Numbered from the stretch's first letter, positions 1-8,738 are shown. The stretch: 64,000 nucleotides of DNA from Aquimarina sp. AU58 (GCF_900312745.1 NZ_OMPD01000005.1:61273-125272), one strand, 5' to 3'. Program-made: numbers and translations. Notes: generated by a model not told the origin, from the letters alone.

Positions 1-1
1 T

Positions 2-469
2 GATAGGTTAAAAAAATTTAAACCAAACTATTTTGAAAATACTATCGCTTATGAAGAAATTGGATTACCCAATATGCCAAAAGAATTAAAAGATGGTAGT
101 TATTTATTTAGAAGAGAACGTATAACAATAGACCCAGTTTCTGACAAAAGAAAATATTCGGGTAAAATTTATCTTTTGGTAGATGATAAAGTATTTTCTA
201 GTTCAGAAGCTTTAGCATATTTTTGTAAGGCAACAAATTTTGCTACAGTTGCAGGAGAAAAAACAAGTGGAGATGGAGTTGGAACAGATCCATTACTATT
301 AACGCTTCCCAATAGTGGTATTGTTATTAGATTTACCGGAGAAATGGGATTAAATCCTGATGGAAGTGCTAATGATGAAACCCAAACAGTTCCTGATGTA
401 ATCATAAAAGCTTTTAATGAGAAGGAAAGACGAAAAAAACTTCTTAATCATATCATGCATAAACAATAA
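2..469 (+). CDS. S41 family peptidase, C-terminal part (5' truncated by window edge)
   Basis: The reading frame is open from the left edge, so only the last 155 codons are present and the start lies outside. The visible part is the end of a C-terminal-processing-protease-like (S41) domain. The strand-helix 'VFSSSEALAYF' carries the likely nucleophilic Ser, and 'VAGEKTSGDGVGTDP' the likely catalytic Lys region. It ends 'QTVPDVIIKAF', typical of secreted Bacteroidota S41 hydrolases. Family members cleave peptides in the periplasm or cell envelope. The signal peptide and any N-terminal domain cannot be seen. The next gene follows on the same strand after 80 bases. Confident as S41; substrate unknown. 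Confidence 0.8.
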   Translation, partial: DRLKKFKPNYFENTIAYEEIGLPNMPKELKDGSYLFRRERITIDPVSDKRKYSGKIYLLVDDKVFSSSEALAYFCKATNFATVAGEKTSGDGVGTDPLLLTLPNSGIVIRFTGEMGLNPDGSANDETQTVPDVIIKAFNEKERRKKLLNHIMHKQ

Positions 470-549
470 AAATAGCTTACAACAATAGGTTATACAATAA
501 TGATAAACAAAGACCAAAGTGTTATAGCATTTGGAAAAATGAAACAAAA

Positions 550-1962
550 ATGCCAACCGAAATAAACGAAACAAGACGAGAATATATCAAACGAATTAAT
601 TATGTGTTGGATTTCATAGAAAAGAATCTCGATACAAACTTATCACTCGAACGGCTATCCCAAAAAGCGCATTATTCATCGTATCATTTTCATAGAGTCT
701 TTTCAACAATTATTGGTGAAAATTTAAATCAATATATTAATAGAAAACGAATAGAACGTATTGCTTCGATCCTGCTTGTCGACGCTAATAAACCTATAAA
801 GGAACTTGCCTACAACTATGGCTTTAATAGCGAAAGCTCATTTTCAAGAGCATTTAAAAAGTATTACGGAGTTAGTCCTACCAGGTTTACAACCCAGGGA
901 AAAAATATACTTAGCAAGATTGGTATAGAACCTTTTACAACCGAAAAATACATTTGTAGCATTGATAACATTAAAAAATGGATTGAAATGAATGCACAAA
1001 TAACCGTAAAAGAACTACAAGAAATAAAACTTGCTGGCATAATGCATATTGGAGAGTTTGATAAAATTGGCAATATGTACCAAAGATTGATAGAATGGGG
1101 AAACAAAAAAGAAATGTTTCCTATCTCAGATTTTAACGCTATTACCATTTATCATGATAATCCAAACGTTACCCATACTTCTAAAGTAAGGTATAGTGCA
1201 TGTGTAACAATTAATAGAGAATTTAAAGCCGAAGGAGAAATTAGACCTCTTGTGATCCAAAAAGGTAACTATGCTATTGGAAATTTTGAAATTGAAGCAA
1301 AAGATTTCCCAAAAGCATGGGAAAGTTTGTCTTTATGGGTACTAGATAACGATTATAGGTTTAGAGATGGGGATTATTTTGAAGTGTACCATAATGACCA
1401 TAAAACGCATCCCAAACAAAAATTTATAGTAGATATATGTATTCCTATCGAAAAACATAGCAAAAATAACAAGACCCCAGACAAAAAGGATCTTTCTAAT
1501 CACAACAAGCTAGTCAAGCATGATCAGGTACAATTAGATTATCACCAACTTATAGGATACATGAAAACGTTAAGGGCATTTTTTCATAAAGAATATGCTA
1601 CGGTCTTTAAATTAGGAACCATTTATCAAGGTAATCCAGATTTTTCCTATTTTTCTTTAACTACCGAGGAGTTAAAAAAACAAAAATTGAAATTTGTGAT
1701 CATCTTTAATCATAAAATAATGTGTTTTACAATATGCTTATCTGGTCAAAATAAAAGTATCCGAAAAAAGTATTGGGAGATGTTCAAAGACAGTAGCTGG
1801 AATACCTATCATCTAGCAGAATCAATTAATAACAGTCTTTCAATTATCGACCATGAAATAATAGAAAAGCCAAACTTTGATGATATACATATTTTAACAA
1901 AACAAATTGAAACTGAATCCTTAAAATTTATAAACGAAATCAGAGGGATTCTCGAAAGATAA
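550..1962 (+). CDS. AraC-family regulator with GyrI-like domain and extra C-terminal domain (DUF7000-like)
   Basis: 470 aa in three parts. Residues about 10-115 are an AraC double helix-turn-helix placed at the N terminus ('SLERLSQKAHYSSYHFHRVF', then 'ELAYNYGFNSESSFSRAFKK'). Residues about 150-305 are a GyrI-like/effector-binding domain, the layout of Rob/SoxS-related multidrug sensors. Residues about 325-470 form a further domain ('SIYQGN..SYFSLT', 'LSGQNKSIRKKYWEMF') that I recognise from memory as the DUF7000 family, usually a free-standing protein. The expected role is a cytoplasmic ligand-responsive transcription factor. The start gives the usual N terminus of this group. It may control neighbours, including the gene downstream, but no operator is visible. 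The three-domain fusion is unusual. Confidence 0.85.
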   Translation: MPTEINETRREYIKRINYVLDFIEKNLDTNLSLERLSQKAHYSSYHFHRVFSTIIGENLNQYINRKRIERIASILLVDANKPIKELAYNYGFNSESSFSRAFKKYYGVSPTRFTTQGKNILSKIGIEPFTTEKYICSIDNIKKWIEMNAQITVKELQEIKLAGIMHIGEFDKIGNMYQRLIEWGNKKEMFPISDFNAITIYHDNPNVTHTSKVRYSACVTINREFKAEGEIRPLVIQKGNYAIGNFEIEAKDFPKAWESLSLWVLDNDYRFRDGDYFEVYHNDHKTHPKQKFIVDICIPIEKHSKNNKTPDKKDLSNHNKLVKHDQVQLDYHQLIGYMKTLRAFFHKEYATVFKLGTIYQGNPDFSYFSLTTEELKKQKLKFVIIFNHKIMCFTICLSGQNKSIRKKYWEMFKDSSWNTYHLAESINNSLSIIDHEIIEKPNFDDIHILTKQIETESLKFINEIRGILER

Positions 1963-2163
1963 AAACGACAGGCCACAATGTATACGATTAATTGCTCCGC
2001 TTCACAGGAAGTCAAACAAACAAGTATTATAAAGACAATCATTAGGAATAGCTAAAGAGAGATTACCGTATATGTACTTATATATTAAGGTACTTATACT
2101 AATGTAAGATTGATTTGGGGTTAGTATATTGGTTCATACAATAACCAATATTAAAACCAAACT

Positions 2164-3561
2164 ATGACACAAAGCATCAATTCATCAAACATTACGCCTA
2201 TTACGATTTCTAATAATCTATTTATGTGCGGTACAGACCAGTGGGCACCTAAAGGAGTTTGTTATCAACCTACAGATTTTGTGGATCCAATTTCAGACAA
2301 TAATCTAACTGCAATTCAAGATTTATTGAAAACAACAACAACTTATGGGTTCACTAATATGAAAATAAATGCCATTCGTGTGTATCAAGTCGATCCGACA
2401 AAAGATCACACACAAGTAATGAATGCCTTGGCTGCCGCAGGAATTTATGTTTTAGTGGGAGCTGTGGACCACACCACGGTACATGACGGCCCTACAATTT
2501 ATAATGCCAGGCTGAAAGCTGTTGCCGACGAATTCAGTAAATACCAGAATGTTCTTGGGTTTTCAATAGGAAACGAAACAATTGATCCTGGTACAAAAGG
2601 GCAAAATCCAGGCTATGATATTCCTAATAAAATTAGAGCTGGAGCCAAATACTTGAAAGCCTATATGGCAAAAAATAGCCCTCGTGTTATTCCTGTTACA
2701 GCGGCACTTCGTGATGATCCTGATTTCACTATACCAGCAGCTAAAGCATATATGTGTGGGGATTCATCCGAGCGTCTTGATTTCTTGGGTTACAATTGTG
2801 AGCGATGGGCCGGAGGAACACTTGCAGCAAAAGTTGGTGCTTACTATACTTTAACAAAAGCGTTTGAAGGCGCTAACCCTGTACCGATAACTTTTACAGA
2901 AATGGGTTCGAATCCCAGAGCTGTCTCTCCAAGAACCTGGGAACAAGTTGACTATTTGTATGGAGGTACGAAACTCACTCCGCAATCGGGATCAGGTTCG
3001 CCAATAAACATGGCAGATGTCGTTTCGGGTGGCTTTGCATTTAGATATTACGAGCGAAATGCAGGATGGGGAATGCTCACAACAAGCGGTGACGAAATTT
3101 CTGGTCACGGTGCAAATTCGATAATTACCGAATATTCTAAAATAACATCTTTTAGTAGTACAGGAAATACAATGGGAACCGCTCCTTGTGATAAAAATAA
3201 CCCATATGTAAAAGGATCTGCTATTCCATCATCAGGATTACCAACGGCTGTAAAAATAACATTAACAAATTCTATTACAACGCCTCCTTCAGGAAGAAAT
3301 ATTAAATTTAATTATACTTCGAATTTGAATGCAGCTAATCCAACTTGGATAGAAGCGGTTGCGATTAAAGCCAATGGTCCAAAAACAACATTCACTTTTC
3401 CTAAAGGTACAAATGGAATTTCAATGATATATGAAGTTGATTCTAAATGGAATCAAGGCTGTCAATTAAAAGGACAAGCTTTACTTCAACTCGCAGATGG
3501 AGACACTATCGAAGGTAACTGGATGAGTCCGGATGGTAATGGAAATTGTACGATTAGCTAA
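2164..3561 (+). CDS. GH72-like beta-1,3-glucanosyltransferase (Gas1/Gel family)
   Basis: 465 aa, similar across the catalytic barrel to the fungal cell-wall enzymes Gas1p/Gel1p, which cut and rejoin beta-1,3-glucan. Visible GH72 hallmarks: 'KGVCYQP' near the start, 'AIRVYQVDPTKDH' (residues 70-82), 'VLGFSIGNE' with the acid/base Glu138, 'DFLGYNCERW' (206-215), and 'ITFTEMGSN' with the nucleophile Glu246, followed by 'DVVSGGFAFRYYE'. A C-terminal beta-rich domain (about 350-465) follows. There is no signal peptide, and a stop codon at 2152-2154 rules out an upstream extension, so the protein may be cytoplasmic, or exported by a non-Sec route. GH72 is essentially a fungal family, which suggests old lateral transfer. 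A strong terminator follows. Substrate is inferred only. Confidence 0.8.
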   Translation: MTQSINSSNITPITISNNLFMCGTDQWAPKGVCYQPTDFVDPISDNNLTAIQDLLKTTTTYGFTNMKINAIRVYQVDPTKDHTQVMNALAAAGIYVLVGAVDHTTVHDGPTIYNARLKAVADEFSKYQNVLGFSIGNETIDPGTKGQNPGYDIPNKIRAGAKYLKAYMAKNSPRVIPVTAALRDDPDFTIPAAKAYMCGDSSERLDFLGYNCERWAGGTLAAKVGAYYTLTKAFEGANPVPITFTEMGSNPRAVSPRTWEQVDYLYGGTKLTPQSGSGSPINMADVVSGGFAFRYYERNAGWGMLTTSGDEISGHGANSIITEYSKITSFSSTGNTMGTAPCDKNNPYVKGSAIPSSGLPTAVKITLTNSITTPPSGRNIKFNYTSNLNAANPTWIEAVAIKANGPKTTFTFPKGTNGISMIYEVDSKWNQGCQLKGQALLQLADGDTIEGNWMSPDGNGNCTIS

Positions 3562-3913
3562 AGTTTAATATCCACCCTTCAAAAATATAGTAAAGAATGT
3601 TACTCACAAACATAAACACCAGCATTAATGGTGTTTATGTTTTTTGAATTCTCAAAATGTATCCCTAATCATTTCTATGATTAATATTATCCATTCTTCC
3701 CTTGGTGTTTTTCATAAGATCAATTTTAATTTCGGTTGTATCACAAGTATTTCAATAATCAATTTGGGAACATAACTTTTGTGAATAGATTTGTTGATCT
3801 TCTAAACTATGTGATAACACAAGATTATAGTATTTTTGCTATAGAGAAAAGGGTTTAAAGATTAAAAGAACTAACTGTCGCAGCATTATTGAACAAAATC
3901 ATTAAAGTAAAAT
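3562..3913. other. intergenic region, 352 bases
   Basis: It holds the terminator of the preceding gene near its left end. The rest is AT-rich with no reading frame, RNA gene or convincing promoter that I can recognise. Confidence 0.5.
3611..3645 (+). terminator. Rho-independent terminator after the GH72-like gene
   Basis: A perfect 10-bp stem, CATAAACACC paired with GGTGTTTATG, closes a 9-base loop and is followed by six T. It begins 50 bases after the stop codon of the GH72-like gene. Confidence 0.9.
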
Positions 3914-4405
3914 ATGAAATATACTCCCGAAGCTGGATTCCCATATTATTATGACCTTGTAAAGGATATGAATTATCGATCACTCTTTGCTTCGTCATCA
4001 ACAATTACATTCCTAAATTCTATCAGTGAAGAAAAAGCTGTTTATCGCTATGCTCCTGCTAAATGGAGTATTAAACAAATTGTTGGGCATATAACTGATC
4101 ATGAAAGAATAAAAATATTTCGAGCATTTTTAATGAGCAGGAATGAATCAATAGAATTATGGGGCTATGATCAAAATTTGTTAGTAAACAATAGTCGTTT
4201 TGAAGAACTAACCCTAAAACAATTAATAACCGACTTTGTTAATGTACGAAAGGCATCTGCTAGTTTTATTGAAACCTTGTCTGAAAATCAGTTACTAATA
4301 AAAGGGATGGCTCAACAATATGAAATTACTCTTGAAGACTTCTTAAAATCTATTATCGGTCATGAAAAACATCATATAAATAGTATTAAAGAAAGGTATA
4401 TTTAA
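3914..4405 (+). CDS. DinB superfamily protein
   Basis: 163 aa, the usual length for the DinB/YfiT four-helix-bundle fold. The metal-binding His triad appears to be His59 in 'KQIVGHITDHE' and the His150/His154 pair in 'IIGHEKHHINSIK' near the C terminus. The 'KWSIKQIVGH' segment is the classic first helix. Family members include thiol-dependent transferases and many uncharacterised damage- or stress-induced proteins, so the reaction here is unknown. The protein is cytoplasmic with no signal peptide. The gene stands alone behind a 350-base non-coding stretch, and an AraC regulator follows 132 bases later on the same strand. Confidence 0.85.
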   Translation: MKYTPEAGFPYYYDLVKDMNYRSLFASSSTITFLNSISEEKAVYRYAPAKWSIKQIVGHITDHERIKIFRAFLMSRNESIELWGYDQNLLVNNSRFEELTLKQLITDFVNVRKASASFIETLSENQLLIKGMAQQYEITLEDFLKSIIGHEKHHINSIKERYI

Positions 4406-4537
4406 TAAAGACCGTAACAACACCTTTCTATAATGTGAAAAAGCAAAACATAAAAAACGAAAGTATCTATTAAAAATAGCCTTATGAGATTCTAGAATCG
4501 CAAAAATCTTGTTACCCGAAAGAAGCTGAATTATACA

Positions 4538-5398
4538 TTGACTTTGAAATACCATCATATGCCAATAGACAACATACCAGAATTATATATTAATACCCCT
4601 AAGCTTAAACCAGATCTTTTTGTTTATGATTTTAAAATGACCGAAGATACTATTAAAACTAAGGTCAATTTGAATATGCACATGTTTAGCTTTTTACAAG
4701 TTGGAAAGAAGCAAGTGCACTTTGCAGGAACATCAGTTACCGTAAATAAAGATCAATCGTTACTTCTTAAAAAAGGGAATTGGATTTGGACAGAATTATT
4801 AGACACAGATGCTATTTATTATTGTAAACTTTTATTTTTTTCTGAAAAAATACTCGAAGATTTTTTAGAAAAACACATTCAACACCAACAAATAATAAAG
4901 GAAGAAGTGCCATATTTCGCAATTAGGAATGATGCATATATAACTTCATATTTAAACTCATTATCAACAATTAGTGATGCACCAACAGTTTTTATAGAAA
5001 ACCTACTTTCTGTAAAGTTCGAAGAAATTATGCTGTATCTTATTCATAAATACGGAAAAAAGTTTGAGTTATATCTAAAATCATTAATAGTTAAGGAAAC
5101 CTCTCCCTTTAAAAAAATTGTAGAAAGTAAAATACATTCTAATTTAAAACTAGAGGAAATTGCATTTTTATGTAATATGAGTTTATCTACTTTCAAACGT
5201 CATTTTATTAATGAATATAAAGTGTCCCCCGGAAAATGGCTACAAGACAAGCGGCTTCAAAAAGCAAAAGAAACATTAGAACTAGGCAAACTAACACCAT
5301 CAGACATATACCTGGATTTTGGGTATAATAATCTTTCAAACTTCAGCATAGCTTTCAAAAATAAATTTGGAGTTAGCCCCAAAGAGATTTCTAAATGA
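4538..5398 (+). CDS. AraC-family transcriptional regulator
   Basis: 286 aa. Residues 1-180 form a cupin-like sensor domain of low conservation. Residues about 190-286 are the C-terminal AraC double helix-turn-helix: 'LKLEEIAFLCNMSLSTFKRH', then 'IYLDFGYNNLSNFSIAFKNK', ending 'FGVSPKEISK'. This is the common layout of single-input AraC activators, opposite to the N-terminal HTH layout of the regulators at 550 and 15254. Met8 (position 4559) is an equally good start. The GlcG/HbpS-like gene lies 132 bases downstream on the same strand and is a plausible target, though no operator is visible. Confidence 0.88.
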   Translation: MTLKYHHMPIDNIPELYINTPKLKPDLFVYDFKMTEDTIKTKVNLNMHMFSFLQVGKKQVHFAGTSVTVNKDQSLLLKKGNWIWTELLDTDAIYYCKLLFFSEKILEDFLEKHIQHQQIIKEEVPYFAIRNDAYITSYLNSLSTISDAPTVFIENLLSVKFEEIMLYLIHKYGKKFELYLKSLIVKETSPFKKIVESKIHSNLKLEEIAFLCNMSLSTFKRHFINEYKVSPGKWLQDKRLQKAKETLELGKLTPSDIYLDFGYNNLSNFSIAFKNKFGVSPKEISK

Positions 5399-5530
5399 TA
5401 TTTTGTCTTTATGGTTTCATTTTTATACTTGACCTTTTTTCATAAGTTATTGAACCGTTTTAGTAATTGAGTAAGACTATCTGTCCTGTACATTTGCACT
5501 TAGATTATAACAAAAATAAAACATAAAATA

Positions 5531-5929
5531 ATGAATATTACATTAGCACAAGCTGAAAAAATCATTTCAGTAGCAAAAGAAAAATCTATAGCAATAGATA
5601 CAAAAATGAATATTGCAATTGTAGATGCAGGAGCAAACTTAGTAGCATTTGGGCGTATGGATGGAGCTTGGTTAGGTTCTTTAGATATATCAATTAAAAA
5701 AGCGAAAACAGCTCGTTATTTTGATATGAATACGGGAATCATTGGAGAATTATCTCAACCCGGAGGTGCTTTGTACAACATCGAACATTCTAATAATGGT
5801 CTAATTACTTTTCCTGGAGGTGTACCAATTAAAAATGCAGCAGGTGAAATTATTGGTGCTATTGGAGTAAGTGGTAGTTCTGTTGAGAATGACCATGCAG
5901 TTGCAGAAGCTGGAGCATCAGCAATCTAA
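5531..5929 (+). CDS. GlcG/HbpS (DUF336) family protein
   Basis: 132 aa, full length for the family. Typical features are the N-terminal '[17 protein letters not shown]', the core '[20 protein letters not shown]', the 'FPGGVPIKN' loop and the glycine-rich '[11 protein letters not shown]' strand. Related proteins include haem-binding HbpS and GlcG of glycolate operons, but most members have no known function. No signal peptide is present, so it is likely cytoplasmic, unlike secreted HbpS. An AraC regulator lies directly upstream and a near-perfect terminator follows, making a single-gene unit. Confidence 0.88.
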   Translation: MNITLAQAEKIISVAKEKSIAIDTKMNIAIVDAGANLVAFGRMDGAWLGSLDISIKKAKTARYFDMNTGIIGELSQPGGALYNIEHSNNGLITFPGGVPIKNAAGEIIGAIGVSGSSVENDHAVAEAGASAI

Positions 5930-5951
5930 AATTTAAAGTAGTATACTAAAA

Positions 5952-5991
5952 AGAGGAGAATTAGCATGCTAATTCTCCTCTCTTCTTTTTT
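5952..5991 (+). terminator. Rho-independent terminator after the GlcG/HbpS-like gene
   Basis: A 30-base uninterrupted palindrome (5952-5981, core GAGGAGAATTAGC and its complement) is followed by TCTTTTTT. It lies 22 bases after the stop codon. Confidence 0.9.
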
Positions 5992-5999
5992 AAAATAAT

Positions 6000-6107
6000 A
6001 TGAAACAATATATAGCCGAATTTATTGGCACATTTGCTTTAGTCTTTTGCGGTACAGGAGCAATAGCAGCAATGCAAGCCTGGAAAACACTTAACAAAAC
6101 GAAATAA
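6000..6107 (+). pseudogene. aquaporin (MIP family) N-terminal remnant, 35 codons
   Basis: ATG at 6000 opens a 35-codon frame whose first 22 or so residues, 'MKQYIAEFIGTFALVFCGTG' then 'AIA', are the conserved first transmembrane helix of flavobacterial aquaporin/GlpF channels. After that the sequence diverges ('AMQAWKTLNKTK') and stops. No NPA motif or further helix is present in the following 150 bases in any frame. A complete channel needs about 220-240 residues, so this looks like the 5' stump of a deleted gene, perhaps joined to its own last codons. It could still make a single-helix peptide, which I consider unlikely to be functional. Confidence 0.7.
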
Positions 6108-6306
6108 AAACATATCTATAGGATACTTCGTTATACCCATATCCTATTGTAACTTGGTTAAGTTGAATTCTGAATACTATTCTCATACATTGATTTGATC
6201 GACAAAAGAAAGCTTATTATCAACATCTTATAAAAATTAATTACTAAATTAGGTGTTTAACCACGCAATTAATGTATACAAGTATGTTACTACACAAGTC
6301 GAAAAA
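6108..6306. other. non-coding stretch after the aquaporin remnant
   Basis: It includes the 8-bp inverted pair ATAGGATA / TATCCTAT about 14 bases apart near 6119-6148, without a T-run. No gene or further remnant of the aquaporin was recognised. Confidence 0.4.
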
Positions 6307-7104
6307 ATGAAGCCTATGATTAAAATTCATCATTTAAACTGTGTTCAAATAGAATCGCCAATGGGGCCTGCAATCGGACATTGTTTACTCCTTGAGGGAA
6401 TAAACAGATTGGTGCTAATTGATTCTGGGATCGGATTATCAGAAACCAAAGACCCTGAAAAAAAACTTGGAAAGGAATTGATAGAGATCACGGGGTTTAA
6501 ATTTGACGAAAAACGTACTGCCATAACACAAATACAAAAGTTAGGATTTCGTCCCGAAAAAGTTAAAGATTGCATCATTTCTCATCTTGATCCTGATCAC
6601 ATTGGGGGGCTTGCCGATTTTCCTGATATGAAAATTCATATTGCTAAAGAAGAGTACGAAAGTTTTAAAAGTGGAAACGAAAGGTATCTTCCCCAACAAT
6701 TAGCGCATAATCCAGAAATAAAATTGTACGAAAAAAGTAATAGCAAATGGTTTGGACTTCCTGCTCGAAAAGTTGATTTAGATTTTGAAACTGAAATTTA
6801 CTTAATTCCATTGTTCGGCCATACACTTGGACATTGTGGAGTAACATTTAAGAAAAATGAAAAATGGATTTTTTATGTGGGAGATGCGTATTACCTAAGA
6901 GATGAAATATCTGATTTGAATCATCCCGTAGATGAATTAGCAAGGATAAGAGCAGTCGATGATGAAATGAGAAAAGAAAGTCTTGAAAAAATAAGGGAAA
7001 TAGTGAAAAAGCACGGAAATGAAATTGAATATTTTGGCTATCATGACCCTACAGAATTTCAGGAAACTAAGGAAAACTTAGCAGATAACGACGTCTATTA
7101 TTAA
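6307..7104 (+). CDS. MBL-fold metallo-hydrolase (AHL-lactonase-like)
   Basis: About 265 aa from the ATG at 6307. An in-frame GTG at 6253 would add 18 unconvincing residues, and ATG 6316 is also possible. The metallo-beta-lactamase fold is shown by 'LVLIDSGIG', the metal motif 'SHLDPDHIGGL', 'FGHTLGHCGV', 'FYVGDAYYL' and the final 'YFGYHDPTEF' His. The layout resembles N-acyl-homoserine-lactone lactonases and related hydrolases. The canonical HxHxDH is HxDxDH here, with Asp in place of the second His, a variant I believe occurs in some family branches. Cytoplasmic. A small membrane-protein gene follows after 21 bases, probably co-transcribed. Substrate unknown. Confidence 0.82.
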   Translation: MKPMIKIHHLNCVQIESPMGPAIGHCLLLEGINRLVLIDSGIGLSETKDPEKKLGKELIEITGFKFDEKRTAITQIQKLGFRPEKVKDCIISHLDPDHIGGLADFPDMKIHIAKEEYESFKSGNERYLPQQLAHNPEIKLYEKSNSKWFGLPARKVDLDFETEIYLIPLFGHTLGHCGVTFKKNEKWIFYVGDAYYLRDEISDLNHPVDELARIRAVDDEMRKESLEKIREIVKKHGNEIEYFGYHDPTEFQETKENLADNDVYY

Positions 7105-7125
7105 TAAACACCATAAAGAGCAACT

Positions 7126-7548
7126 ATGAATCCAATACTTAAAAATATTCTAGCTGTTATTGCTGGATGGTTAGGAGGTAGTATCATCAATATAGCCCTC
7201 ATCAAAATTGGTCATAAATTAATTCCTATAAAAAGGATTGATCCCAATGATATGGATGCTCTTGCAGCCGTTATGCCATCTTTAGGATTCGAACATTTTA
7301 TTTTTCCTTTTTTGGCTCATGCTCTGGGTACTCTGGCTGGTGCCACGATTGCTGGTTTAATAGCCGCAAGTCACAAAATGAAATTCTCATTAGGTATTGG
7401 TGGATTATTCTTATTAGGCGGAATCATGGTTAACTATATGCTACCCGGCCCTACCTGGTTTGCTGTTGCAGATATAGCTATCGCTTATATTCCTATGGCA
7501 TGGATCGGTGGAAAAATAGCTATGAAGATATCAGAAAAAAAAATCTAA
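7126..7548 (+). CDS. small integral membrane protein of unknown function
   Basis: 140 aa with about four predicted membrane helices: residues 6-28, a helix around 55-80, 88-108 and 112-132. Glycine- and alanine-rich segments such as 'AHALGTLAGATIAGLIAAS' occur in the second and third helices. A polar loop 'IKRIDPNDMDALAAVMPS' separates the first two helices. I recognise it as a conserved hypothetical of Bacteroidota but know no function. It starts 21 bases after the MBL-hydrolase stop codon and is probably in the same transcript. Confidence 0.75.
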   Translation: MNPILKNILAVIAGWLGGSIINIALIKIGHKLIPIKRIDPNDMDALAAVMPSLGFEHFIFPFLAHALGTLAGATIAGLIAASHKMKFSLGIGGLFLLGGIMVNYMLPGPTWFAVADIAIAYIPMAWIGGKIAMKISEKKI

Positions 7549-7645
7549 CCTTTAGTCAATTTTTAATAAAAGTTATCTCTATATTTCTGTTGGTTAACTT
7601 CAGGAAATGATTAAAAATTAACTGCAACTAGTATCGTCATAGGCT

Positions 7646-8173
7646 ATGAAAAAAACAATAATTATATTGACGCTTTTGTTTTGTGGATTAGAACTGATTT
7701 CAGCACAATCCAAAGAAATGGTCTTAGAGGATATAAGATCCGAATATAAGACGATAAGAAACAATATGACTTCTTATGTAAAAAAATCTCCGGAAATTGA
7801 ATTAAATACAACAGAAGGAGGACTTGTAACTGCATATTTCGATAACAAAGATCTAAGGCTAATCGAAATCATTGAATTTGGAGAAACAGGAAAAAACATA
7901 GCTCAATATTATTTTAAAAACAGAAAATTATTTTTTGCATTTGACCAACAATATCACTACAACATACCTATCTACAATGAAGAATTTGATGCAAACAAAA
8001 CTACAATAATTGAAGATCGATATTATTTTCACAAAGAGAAGCTCTTTCTTTGGCTAGATACTGATAAAAACAAAGTTGATTTGACTTTAAAAGCAAATAA
8101 GATGATGGGGAAAAAGTTTGTTGATTACACCAAAAAATTAAAACACGAATTAAAAAAAGAGCAAAAACACTAA
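7646..8173 (+). CDS. secreted or periplasmic protein of unknown function
   Basis: 175 aa with a clear N-terminal signal peptide (residues 1-20, 'MKKTIIILTLLFCGLELISA', cleavage before Gln). The mature part has a mixed alpha/beta look, rich in Lys, Tyr and Asn, ending in a Lys-rich tail. Similar secreted proteins of about this size are common in flavobacteria, and I recognise no domain. The DUF1697 gene begins only 16 bases after its stop, so the two may be co-transcribed. Confidence 0.7.
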   Translation: MKKTIIILTLLFCGLELISAQSKEMVLEDIRSEYKTIRNNMTSYVKKSPEIELNTTEGGLVTAYFDNKDLRLIEIIEFGETGKNIAQYYFKNRKLFFAFDQQYHYNIPIYNEEFDANKTTIIEDRYYFHKEKLFLWLDTDKNKVDLTLKANKMMGKKFVDYTKKLKHELKKEQKH

Positions 8174-8189
8174 CATAAAATTCGAATAA

Positions 8190-8738
8190 ATGAATAGATA
8201 TGTTGCTTTTCTACGAGGAATTAATGTAAGTGGTCATCACAAAGTTCCTATGGCCGACCTTCGTAAAGAAATGGAAAAACTGAATTTCGAAAAAGTGATT
8301 ACAATTCTTAACTCGGGAAATATAATATTTGACTCGGCAAAAGATGATGTGAAGAATCTTGAAAAAATGGTTTCTGATCATATAGAAAAAACCTTTGGTT
8401 TTCCTATCCCGACTATCATAAGAAAATCTGAAACGATATATCATTTATTAGATAAAGATCCTTTTAAAGATATACTATTAGCGAAAGACATTCGATTGTA
8501 TGTTTCATTCCTGAAGGAAGATGTTAAAACCGATTTGCTGTTACCATGGACAAATGATAATAATGCTTTCAAAATTATTGATAAGATCGACAAAACAATA
8601 ATAAGTGTCTTAGATCTTTCGGTAACCAAGACACCAAAAGGAATGGAAGCCCTGGAACGATATTTTGGTAAGCAGATCACAACCCGTAACTGGAATACTA
8701 TCAAACGAATAGAAAAAAAACTTGAAATTAATTCTTAA
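8190..8738 (+). CDS. DUF1697 family protein
   Basis: 182 aa, the normal length of the family. Diagnostic features are the start 'MNRYVAFLRGINVSGHHKVP' and the segment 'VITILNSGNIIFDS', followed by 'IEKTFGFPIPTIIRK' and the C-terminal 'TKTPKGMEALERYFGKQIT'. DUF1697 proteins are small cytoplasmic proteins found across bacteria. A structure is known but no reaction is established. The gene follows the secreted protein gene at 16 bases. Confidence 0.9.
   Translation: MNRYVAFLRGINVSGHHKVPMADLRKEMEKLNFEKVITILNSGNIIFDSAKDDVKNLEKMVSDHIEKTFGFPIPTIIRKSETIYHLLDKDPFKDILLAKDIRLYVSFLKEDVKTDLLLPWTNDNNAFKIIDKIDKTIISVLDLSVTKTPKGMEALERYFGKQITTRNWNTIKRIEKKLEINS

Noticed and set aside
2110..2132. TTG and TATATTGG before the GH72-like gene as a promoter
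   Set aside because: The two elements are only 12 bases apart, too close for the Bacteroidota promoter spacing of roughly 17-23.
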